Of a stretch of 7,153 nt of DNA, positions 1 to 5,875 are shown piece by piece. The DNA comes from an uncultured Verrucomicrobiota bacterium (GTDB lineage Bacteria; Verrucomicrobiota; Verrucomicrobiia; Limisphaerales; UBA9464): positions 1-7,153 of the forward strand of contig CAIYFP010000063.1 in the NCBI GenBank assembly GCA_903925515.1, in the 5' to 3' direction. The notes beneath the pieces are model-generated. The model did not search any database. It worked only from the letters and a program-made list of their open reading frames with translations, and was not told the DNA's origin. Position 1 is the first letter of the stretch; each line of letters begins with the position of its first letter. Made by a program: the position numbers and the translations under genes.

Positions 1-2759
1 ACCTCGACGTTGTAGTTGGCGGCGTACATGCCCTCGCCCTCGGTCGGCTTGCGGAGGAAGCCGAGGGGCGGCGGGGGCTGGAGCATGGTGCCCGCCGAGG
101 TGATGTAGTCGAAGACGTATCCCGCCTCGGGCTTCTCGCGGAGCACCTTGAACACCGACATGGCGGGTCGTCCGTCGGCGGCCTTGTAGGAGAGGAGGAC
201 GAAGGGCTCGGATGACGGGTCGTCGCCGGAGGTGATGTTGAGGTCGTCGCGGGTGGCGAATGCGGTGCCGCCGGACATGAGCGCGTGTTCCTCGTTGGGG
301 TTGTAGCCGGGCAGCTCGCGCTGGTTTTGCGAGTAGATCCGGCCGGCGGCCTCCTGCTTGGAGAGCGTCCCGGAGCCGAGCCGGCTGGCGAGGATGATCT
401 CGCGGCCGTCGGCGGGCCATTGGAGCGAGTACCGGGCGATGTAGGCGGGCCATTGGATGGAGGAGAGCCCGATCTTGGCATTGCCGGCGTTGTAGCCGGC
501 GCCCGGCCGGTTGGTGCGGAACCACCACACCTCGAGGGTGTCGCGCCCTGGGAGGACGTTGACGGGGATGATGGCGCCCTGAGCGGCGGCCTCGAAGCCC
601 TTGGCCAAGGGGTCGATGTAGGCATCAGGCTGGAAGAGGTCACCCTCTGGGATGTGGACATGGCCGGCGACATGGAGGCCGGTGGACCCCGGCTCGCCCG
701 TGGGTGGAACGAGGCGCTGTCCAACGAACGCTTGCCCGCGGTACACGCGCGGCGCGACGGACTCGTCCGACCAGAGGACGTTGCTTGGGGCGGGAGGGAT
801 GACCGGGGGTTGGGGCTCGCTGGTGAAGGGCGGGATAACGGGCTCGGGCCCGACAGGGGTGACGGACCATGCTTGGTAGGCCGAGACGGCCGCGAGGTAG
901 GCTTGGTATTCCCTGAGCTGTTCCTGATAGACGGCCTTGAGCCGGGCCGTCTCCTCGGCGTGCTCCAGGACAAGGGCGTCATGGTTCACGTGGTTGGACA
1001 CGGAGGTCAGGTTGGTGGCGACGGTGCCGGCGAAGGCCCGGTCGCGCACGGCGGAGTCGAGCCATGAGAAGACACGCTCGAAGGCGATCTGGTCGTTGAC
1101 GGTGAAGCGGAGAAGCGTGCGGTGGGCCGGGTGGTCGGCGTCGAGGCGGGTGTAGAAGCGCGCGTCGGGCGTGACCTTGGCCCGGGGCTGGTCGAGGGCG
1201 TCCTGGTGGGAGATGACCGGCACGTTGCGCTGGGAGAGCTGGACGGCAGTGGCGATGGCCTCCTCGTCGGTGAAGGCCTCGGAGCGCATGTAATGGCTGT
1301 AGCGGGACTCGTCGGCGGGCCACTGGAGGCGGTAGCGGCCGAGGAGCTTGGGCCACTGGATGCCCTCGATCCCCGTCTCAAGCCAATGGACGAGGCAATC
1401 GTTGGGGGCCGCGGTGCCGCGGGTGGCAAACAACTGGGCCACGCTGCTCCCGGCGGCGAAGTGCTTGTGGGTGAACGGCATGTTTGCCACGGAGGCGATT
1501 TCCTCCGGCTGGAGGCCATCCAACGGGACGCCGTCGGGCGGGATCAGTCTCTCGCCAAGGTCGCAGTCCACGTCCTGGGGACTGGGTTGCTTCACCACGT
1601 CCACCAGCTCGTAGCCCAGCGGGACCCGCGTCTCGCCGTCGGCGCGAAGGTCGCCAAGGAACTCGACGAACACGCGGCCCTCATGGTTGTAGGCGAACAT
1701 GAAGCCTTGGGATTGGTCGTACCACAAGGTGCGTAGCTCCTGGAGCTCGGCGCCATTGTTTCCCTCGCTGGGGCTGGTATAGCCCGGGCCCCGATACTCC
1801 TTGTCCACGGTGCGGGGAAAGATGCTGCTGAACACGATGTTGACCGCGCCCACCTTGGACGAGGGGATCGTGACGGGCTTCCCGAGCGTCCTGAACTCCC
1901 GTTCGGTCCAATAGATGGTCCGAGGGGGCTTGGACGGGGTGCCGGACACGAGGTGCGGCTCGGTGAGGAGGAGGTAGGTGTTGGCGCCGTCGCGCGCCGA
2001 CGAGGGCCCGCCGCCCGGGTTGACGTAGGAGGAAGGGAAGTTGGCGGCCGTGTAGGCCGAGGCCTTGCGCCATGTGACCGTGATCGGCCCGGGCTGGATC
2101 GCATAGACCTTCCGGGCGTGCGGGCTCCAGTAATAGCCCGCGTTGGCGTGGTTGTTCGTCGTGTACGGCTCCGGCAACCAGTACTGGAAACGGATCGAGG
2201 AAATGTCCGCCCCGTTCTCGTCCACGGAGGGGGGGGCAATGACGCTTCCAAACGACTGGGATGCCGAGGGTGCAAAATAGGGGAGCCCTATCCGGGCGCT
2301 GCGAAGCCCGAAGACGATCGCTTGCCCTGCCTTGGCCGCAGGAACTTGCATTTGGGGCAACGCCGCAGCGAAGGAAGTCTCGCCGCCAAGCAGGGGCGAG
2401 TTTTCACGGGCTCGCCAGTCCCACGCCGCAAGACCCCCGCCCAGGAAGAACCCCGTCCGAAACTGGCCGGACGTGGCAGGGTTTTGCGTGCCAGAGCCGT
2501 TGAGCACGTCCAACGCGGGGCCGCGCCCGTCGGAGCCGACGGGGTTTCCCGCCTCGGCCGAGATGGGCACGCCGCTCAGGGAGACACGATTGGGGGCACT
2601 GGCATCCTGCTTGACCTCGATGGGAAGCGGCAGCGAGGCGGCAAGCCTTGTGGCGACCCACAAGCCGGCGGCCAGCCGGAACGCCCACGGCCCAAGACGT
2701 CGCTTCGGCCCATGGAATGCCATGGACGCAAGGCACGGGGAATGGATGGGGATGGTCAT
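1..2759 (-). CDS. Giant exported beta-rich protein with duplicated internal module (3' end outside window)
   Basis: I translated this frame by hand: from the ATG at 2759 it stays open to base 1, giving 919 full codons plus two bases. The C-terminus is missing. The N-terminus looks like a signal peptide: basic residues near 19-29, then a hydrophobic stretch near 30-44. Internal Met13 is an alternative start. A segment at about 590-632 is charged and Ala/Gln/Tyr-rich and may form a short coiled coil. A proline-rich linker follows at about 637-658. Two diverged modules carry IQWPKLLGRYRLQWPAD (467-483) and IQWPAYIARYSLQWPAD (768-784). After the second come YNPNEEHA (819-826) and TRDDLN (836-841). 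I recall very large secreted proteins of Verrucomicrobiota with such segments, but no biochemical role is known to me and I see no catalytic motif. It begins 12 bases after the preceding gene's stop and is probably co-transcribed. A surface or secreted structural role is inferred. Confidence 0.88.
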   Translation of the reverse strand, partial: MTIPIHSPCLASMAFHGPKRRLGPWAFRLAAGLWVATRLAASLPLPIEVKQDASAPNRVSLSGVPISAEAGNPVGSDGRGPALDVLNGSGTQNPATSGQFRTGFFLGGGLAAWDWRARENSPLLGGETSFAAALPQMQVPAAKAGQAIVFGLRSARIGLPYFAPSASQSFGSVIAPPSVDENGADISSIRFQYWLPEPYTTNNHANAGYYWSPHARKVYAIQPGPITVTWRKASAYTAANFPSSYVNPGGGPSSARDGANTYLLLTEPHLVSGTPSKPPRTIYWTEREFRTLGKPVTIPSSKVGAVNIVFSSIFPRTVDKEYRGPGYTSPSEGNNGAELQELRTLWYDQSQGFMFAYNHEGRVFVEFLGDLRADGETRVPLGYELVDVVKQPSPQDVDCDLGERLIPPDGVPLDGLQPEEIASVANMPFTHKHFAAGSSVAQLFATRGTAAPNDCLVHWLETGIEGIQWPKLLGRYRLQWPADESRYSHYMRSEAFTDEEAIATAVQLSQRNVPVISHQDALDQPRAKVTPDARFYTRLDADHPAHRTLLRFTVNDQIAFERVFSWLDSAVRDRAFAGTVATNLTSVSNHVNHDALVLEHAEETARLKAVYQEQLREYQAYLAAVSAYQAWSVTPVGPEPVIPPFTSEPQPPVIPPAPSNVLWSDESVAPRVYRGQAFVGQRLVPPTGEPGSTGLHVAGHVHIPEGDLFQPDAYIDPLAKGFEAAAQGAIIPVNVLPGRDTLEVWWFRTNRPGAGYNAGNAKIGLSSIQWPAYIARYSLQWPADGREIILASRLGSGTLSKQEAAGRIYSQNQRELPGYNPNEEHALMSGGTAFATRDDLNITSGDDPSSEPFVLLSYKAADGRPAMSVFKVLREKPEAGYVFDYITSAGTMLQPPPPLGFLRKPTEGEGMYAANYNVE
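408..458 (-). repeat. Internal protein repeat, copy 2 (IQWP...RYxLQWPAD)
   Basis: Residues 768-784 of the giant protein read IQWPAYIARYSLQWPAD. Twelve of the 17 residues are identical to residues 467-483, exactly 301 residues earlier. The preceding segment DTLEVWWF (740-747) also resembles DCLVHWL (454-460) before copy 1, with about 15 extra residues in copy 2. This marks a duplicated domain-sized unit rather than a short tandem repeat. Confidence 0.75.
1311..1361 (-). repeat. Internal protein repeat, copy 1 (IQWP...RYxLQWPAD)
   Basis: Residues 467-483 of the giant protein read IQWPKLLGRYRLQWPAD and match the later copy. The similarity seems to extend weakly downstream: RTLLRFTVNDQIAFERVFSW (547-566) lies opposite EPFVLLSYKAADGRPAMSVF (851-870) at almost the same spacing, 304 residues. 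This suggests a module of at least 100 residues. Confidence 0.72.
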
Positions 2760-2769
2760 GGGTGGGTTT

Positions 2770-2773
2770 TCCT
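2770..2773 (-). promoter_or_regulatory. Weak Shine-Dalgarno-like AGGA before the giant gene
   Basis: On the minus strand the preceding gene's TAG stop runs into AGGAAAA, and AGGA lies 10 bases before the ATG at 2759. It is the only purine-rich ribosome-binding-like sequence seen at the junctions in this operon, and it supports Met1 over Met13. The spacing is slightly long, so the call is tentative. Confidence 0.35.
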
Positions 2774-3941
2774 ATTGGACGCGCATGATGAACGCGAGGA
2801 CATGGAATGGCGGCAGGGTGGAATGGGGCCTTGACTCGCCGGAGGTCGTCGTGACATGGCCGTGCATGGCGAGCCTGTGTGAGTGGTCCCCCTCTGCGGA
2901 GGTCGGGTTGTCGTGTGCCATCCAGTCGATGGCCCACGGCTGCCGGGGCCGGTCCCCGGCACCGATGAACCACGGGGACTTGTAGCCCGAGATGTAGGGA
3001 TGCGCATGCTCGCCATCCATGGAGATCATCTCAACCTTGGGAGGATCCCATGAATGGTCATGGGACGGGATTTCGTGCGGCTTCAGCACGTGCCCCTCCG
3101 CGCCACCCATCGCCCCGGACGCCCTCGGCGCCAGCCCCGGGCCTTGCCCGGACGCCATCAGGAATCGCCCGCGAAGGTCTGGCGTCTGCCGGCCATTCGC
3201 CACCCTGCCATCGCACAGCGACCAGCCCCTCGGGGGCACAACCCCGGACCACATGACCACGGTCCCCAAGGGAGCCGTGCCGAGGGCATCCACCGCCCCG
3301 GCAACCACACTGCCCGCCACGGTCACGTCACCGGCCACGGTCCCCTGGCTCGCCCGGATCGTCCCGCCGACATCGAGGGCTTCGCCAGGCTGGGGTTGAT
3401 GGATGCCCACGCGGGACTCCGTCGCGGTCAGGACCGTTGTGCCGGTGCCATTGACCAGCCTCTCCGTGGTCCGGGCATGGCGTGCCAGGAACGCAGTGGG
3501 CGAGCTCATCAGCCTCATGCGAGGGGAGATCACCCGGTCGCCACCGCCCGCCACCACGGCCAGCAGCGTGACCTCGACGTATCGGTCCGACGCTGTTGAA
3601 TCGAGGAACACCGAGGACAGGGCCGGACGAGGCTCGCCAACCCGGCCCGATCCCTCGCCCATGAGGATGGCGAAGCGTCCGCCCTCGATCGTGAGGACGT
3701 GTTGCTCGGACCAGAGCAACTTGCCGCCCGTGTAGCTGTCAAAGATGCGCACCACGGCCGGCTGGTTGGTTCCGGCGGCGCCGCCGATCGGCTGGCCTGC
3801 GCCGTCCACGGCCTCGCCCTGGAAGACCATGAGGTCGGGCGGCTTCGACGAGGCCTGAGCCGCAAGGCGGAGGCAACCGGCCATGGCCGACACAAGGGCG
3901 GCCATGACCACAAGGCTTTTGAAAAACGCTTTCGGCTTCAT
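2772..3941 (-). CDS. Exported collar-domain protein without LamG (389 aa)
   Basis: A signal peptide (MKPKAFFKSLVVMAALVSAMAGCLRLAAQA, about residues 1-30) is followed by a beta module at about 38-155. That module is shared with the upstream gene, including GGKLLWSEQ and EPRPALSS. A VGIHQPQPGEALDVGG motif and short valine/glycine repeats come next. The C-terminus is a phage tail-collar-like domain (about 225-270: GTVVMWSGVVPPRGWSLCDG, then TPDLRGRF) ending in PHSTLPPFHVLAFIMRVQ. Four HxH motifs lie between: HDH 294-296, HAH 312-314, HSH 353-355 and HGH 360-362. In phage tail fibres such domains form trimers, and HxH sites can hold metal. A similar secreted fibre or adhesin is inferred. Cleavage could follow AQA (signal peptidase I) or precede Cys23 (MAGC, a weak lipobox). 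I chose the ATG at 3941, 14 bases after the upstream stop. A TTG at 3959 would add six residues. Neither has a clear ribosome-binding site. Confidence 0.87.
   Translation of the reverse strand: MKPKAFFKSLVVMAALVSAMAGCLRLAAQASSKPPDLMVFQGEAVDGAGQPIGGAAGTNQPAVVRIFDSYTGGKLLWSEQHVLTIEGGRFAILMGEGSGRVGEPRPALSSVFLDSTASDRYVEVTLLAVVAGGGDRVISPRMRLMSSPTAFLARHARTTERLVNGTGTTVLTATESRVGIHQPQPGEALDVGGTIRASQGTVAGDVTVAGSVVAGAVDALGTAPLGTVVMWSGVVPPRGWSLCDGRVANGRQTPDLRGRFLMASGQGPGLAPRASGAMGGAEGHVLKPHEIPSHDHSWDPPKVEMISMDGEHAHPYISGYKSPWFIGAGDRPRQPWAIDWMAHDNPTSAEGDHSHRLAMHGHVTTTSGESRPHSTLPPFHVLAFIMRVQ
3132..3269 (-). other. Tail-collar-like domain core of the 389-aa protein
   Basis: This stretch encodes the conserved pattern GTxxxWSGxxPPxxWxLCxG...TPDLRGRF...GxG, which I recognise as the phage tail collar fold also found in bacterial microcystin-dependent-type proteins. 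It aligns without gaps to the matching region of the upstream paralogue (LGTVVMWSG against VGTIILWSG). It gives the domain position only. No phage structural genes accompany it. Confidence 0.8.
3477..3830 (-). repeat. Paralogous N-terminal module, copy in the short collar protein
   Basis: This is the partner of the module at 5306-5659, in the same position relative to the signal peptide. With the shared collar domain and C-terminus it shows that the two adjacent genes arose by tandem duplication and then differed by gain or loss of the LamG block. Confidence 0.78.
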
Positions 3942-3955
3942 GGGAGGGAAGGGGC

Positions 3956-5875
3956 TCAACGAACACGCATGATGTAGGCGAGGGCGTAGAACGGCGGCAT
4001 CGTGGAGTGCGGCTTTCCATCGCCCCGTGCCGAGGTGTTCGATGGGGGGATGTCAACACGGTGGGCGTGACTGCCCCCGACCGAGGTTTTCTGGTCCACC
4101 AACACGTGACTGATCAGGCTGGGATCGTAGTAGCGCTCACCCTCGCGAATCACGTCGAACCATTCTCCCAGGCCATCCTCGGTCATGAGCAAGTGCTGGT
4201 GCTCCCCCTGGGTATTGATCGCGGCGGGCCATTGGCCGGCGGCGAACGTGTGGGCATGGGCTGGCAGTTCCGCCGCCACGAGCGTGTGTTCCTCGCTCCC
4301 GCCCCGGTCGCCGATCCTGCGCTCCGTCAGGCCAAGCCCTTGGCCCACGCCCAGGGCAAACCGGCCGCGAAGGTCCGGCGTCTGGATTCCATGGACGACC
4401 TGTCCATTGCACAACGCCCAGTCATCAGGCGGGGCATCCCCGGACCACAGGATGATCGTGCCCACGGGAACGATGCCGAGTCCCTCCCATGACTCGGCCG
4501 TCACGGTTCCCGCCACCGCAAGGTCGCCGCTCACCTCGACCCCGCCGCCCACAACATTCCCGTTCACGTCCAACTCCGCCCCGGGTCGGGAAGCAAGCTT
4601 CGGGAAGTTCATCGGGCTTGTCGTGGTCAGGGTCCGGTTGTTGCCGCTCACGTCCGCGAGCGACGCGGCGCCGGTCAAGCCGAAGGGGTACGCCGCCACC
4701 AATCCGGCCGCAGGCCCGCTGATGGAGCCTGCGCGCATCGACCCGCGGATTTCGTCGGCGCTGCGGGCCACGCTCCAGATGCGGACGTCGGCCAACGAGC
4801 CGTCCAGCAGCGCGTCCGGCCAGTTGCTCTTGCCAAGGAATCCGTTGGCTCGCGCGACCGTCGGCAGCAGGGCGGCCGCCTTGCCCGACGCGACGAGCAC
4901 GCCGTTGATGTAGAGGCTTGCGGAGAGGTCTCGGGCCATCACGCCGGCGACGTGCGTCCATGTGTTCAACGGGAGATCGGAGGGCGCCTCCAGCGTGATG
5001 GCCGGGCTGTTGCCGGAATAGACCTGGAACAGGGGCCGGCCACTTTGGCCGACGCTCGCCGCCAGGATGATGTTGTTGGCCTGCGGCCCGTTGCCGATGT
5101 CCACGATCCGTTGCCAGGAGGCATGGGACCTTGGATTGACCCACCCCTCCACCGTGATCGCCCCGCCCAAGGTCGTGGTGGGCATCGCCATGCTGTTGGC
5201 GCCGTTGAGCTCTGCCGACAGGAGCGACTTGTTGATGCCCACCCGGTTCCCGGCGATCGCAAGGGCCGACTGGGTCCCGCCGGAGAGCAGGGAGTCCGCG
5301 GTGATCGAATGCCGCGCCACCATGGAATAGGGCGCGGCCAACAGGCGCATTCGCGGCACCACGGCATAGGCGGCACCTCCCGGCCCCACACCCTTCACCA
5401 AGACCTCCAAGTGTCTCTCGGATGCCGAGCTTGAACGGAAGATGGACGACAAGGCCGGCCTTGGCTCGACGGTGACGATGCCGCCCGCGCCCAGCTCCAC
5501 GCTGAAGTGGCCCTCGCTGATCGTGACCGTCTGCTGTTCGGACCAGAGCAGCCTGCCTCCGGACGCCGCATCGTAGATGCGAAGCACGAGGTCGTAGTTC
5601 GTCGGGTTCGGCGACCCCAGCCCGACGCCGTTGGCATCCACGAGAAGCCCATGGTAGGGCATGCTGTCCGGCGGGGCGGTGACCTGGGCTTTCACCCATG
5701 GCATCTCGATCGCGGCCGTCGTGAGCACCCCTGACAAAAAGCAGGAGGCCCATGCCCGATTTCCAAGTCGCGCCCGGCGCGATCGCCCCATGCTCGTGCG
5801 CGCATGGGAACGGCCGGCGTCGTGCGAGTTGGCGGCTGTGGACTTCATGAAGGGAATCGGCTCGGTGGCACTCAT
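3956..5875 (-). CDS. Exported LamG and collar-domain protein (639 aa)
   Basis: The N-terminus has a basic run at 31-40 and a hydrophobic segment at about 41-56. A plausible signal peptidase site follows VKA at 61-63. Met29 would give a more usual signal length, but Met1 lies in an ATGA overlap with the upstream stop, which favours coupled initiation at 5875. Domains in order: a beta module at 73-190 (GGRLLWSEQ, EPRPALSS, PRMRLLAAPYS) shared with the downstream paralogue; a LamG/concanavalin A-like domain at about 221-412 (ITVEGWVNP, NTWTHVAG, LYINGVL, LADVRIWSVARS); a linker with DVNGNV and valine/glycine repeats; a tail-collar-like domain at about 469-516 (GTIILWSGDAPPDDWALCNG, TPDLRGRF); and the end PHSTMPPFYALAYIMRVR. 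HxH motifs sit at 540-542, 559-561 and 603-605. LamG domains usually bind carbohydrate or protein and collar domains build fibres, so a surface-exposed binding protein is inferred. No catalytic motif is visible. Confidence 0.9.
   Translation of the reverse strand: MSATEPIPFMKSTAANSHDAGRSHARTSMGRSRRARLGNRAWASCFLSGVLTTAAIEMPWVKAQVTAPPDSMPYHGLLVDANGVGLGSPNPTNYDLVLRIYDAASGGRLLWSEQQTVTISEGHFSVELGAGGIVTVEPRPALSSIFRSSSASERHLEVLVKGVGPGGAAYAVVPRMRLLAAPYSMVARHSITADSLLSGGTQSALAIAGNRVGINKSLLSAELNGANSMAMPTTTLGGAITVEGWVNPRSHASWQRIVDIGNGPQANNIILAASVGQSGRPLFQVYSGNSPAITLEAPSDLPLNTWTHVAGVMARDLSASLYINGVLVASGKAAALLPTVARANGFLGKSNWPDALLDGSLADVRIWSVARSADEIRGSMRAGSISGPAAGLVAAYPFGLTGAASLADVSGNNRTLTTTSPMNFPKLASRPGAELDVNGNVVGGGVEVSGDLAVAGTVTAESWEGLGIVPVGTIILWSGDAPPDDWALCNGQVVHGIQTPDLRGRFALGVGQGLGLTERRIGDRGGSEEHTLVAAELPAHAHTFAAGQWPAAINTQGEHQHLLMTEDGLGEWFDVIREGERYYDPSLISHVLVDQKTSVGGSHAHRVDIPPSNTSARGDGKPHSTMPPFYALAYIMRVR
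4328..4471 (-). other. Tail-collar-like domain core of the 639-aa protein
   Basis: This stretch encodes residues 469-516, with the GTIILWSGDAPP, WALCNG and TPDLRGRF signature of the tail collar fold. It is followed by a His-rich segment with three HxH motifs and a conserved MPPFYALAYIMR end, as in fibre-tip proteins. Confidence 0.8.
4640..5215 (-). other. LamG / concanavalin A-like domain (Laminin_G_3 type)
   Basis: This stretch encodes residues 221-412 of the 639-aa protein. The start AELNGANSMAMP, the middle ITVEGWVNP and NTWTHVAGVM, the strand LYINGVLVASG, and the end LADVRIWSVARSADEIRGSM with a GLVAAYPF strand follow the usual order of LamG jelly-roll domains in bacterial secreted proteins. 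The paralogous gene downstream lacks the whole block. Confidence 0.82.
5306..5659 (-). repeat. Paralogous N-terminal module, copy in the LamG protein
   Basis: This stretch encodes residues 73-190. It pairs with the copy at 3477-3830: YDAASGGRLLWSEQ against FDSYTGGKLLWSEQ, VEPRPALSSIF against GEPRPALSSVF, and PRMRLLAAP against PRMRLMSSP. The DNA is also similar locally, for example CGGACCAGAGCA in both (plus-strand reading). The pattern resembles an N-terminal module I recall from secreted proteins of Verrucomicrobiota and Planctomycetota. Its function is unknown to me. Confidence 0.78.
5872..5875 (-). other. ATGA stop/start overlap
   Basis: The stop TGA of the upstream gene (5874-5872) overlaps the start ATG of the 639-aa gene (5875-5873) in ATGA. 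No Shine-Dalgarno-like sequence is seen before this start (GAGAACCC precedes it). Translation by termination-reinitiation coupling is therefore likely. Confidence 0.7.

Noticed and set aside
285..1067. Plus-strand open frame of 260 codons
   Set aside because: It is antisense to the giant gene's conserved modules. The minus-strand frame has coherent protein motifs and matching internal repeats, and this one does not.
1122..1736. Plus-strand open frame of 204 codons
   Set aside because: It is the antisense shadow of the giant gene over its first IQWP module, with no recognisable domain.
2760..2771. Possible terminator or promoter between the short collar gene and the giant gene
   Set aside because: The gap is only 12 bases, with no inverted repeat or T-run, so read-through transcription is expected.
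1953..2834. Plus-strand open frame of 293 codons
   Set aside because: It lies opposite the giant gene and the end of the preceding gene. The product is rich in Arg, Gly and Pro with no domain, as expected of a GC-rich antisense shadow.
5764..5785. Possible Tat signal (SRRARL) in the LamG protein
   Set aside because: The twin arginines fit only partly: Arg stands where Phe or Leu is expected, and no cofactor-binding domain follows. A Sec signal explains the basic and hydrophobic run.
2772..5875. Prophage remnant, suggested by tail-collar domains
   Set aside because: There are no other phage genes, integrase or attachment repeats, and both proteins carry export signals. A bacterial surface protein is the simpler reading.
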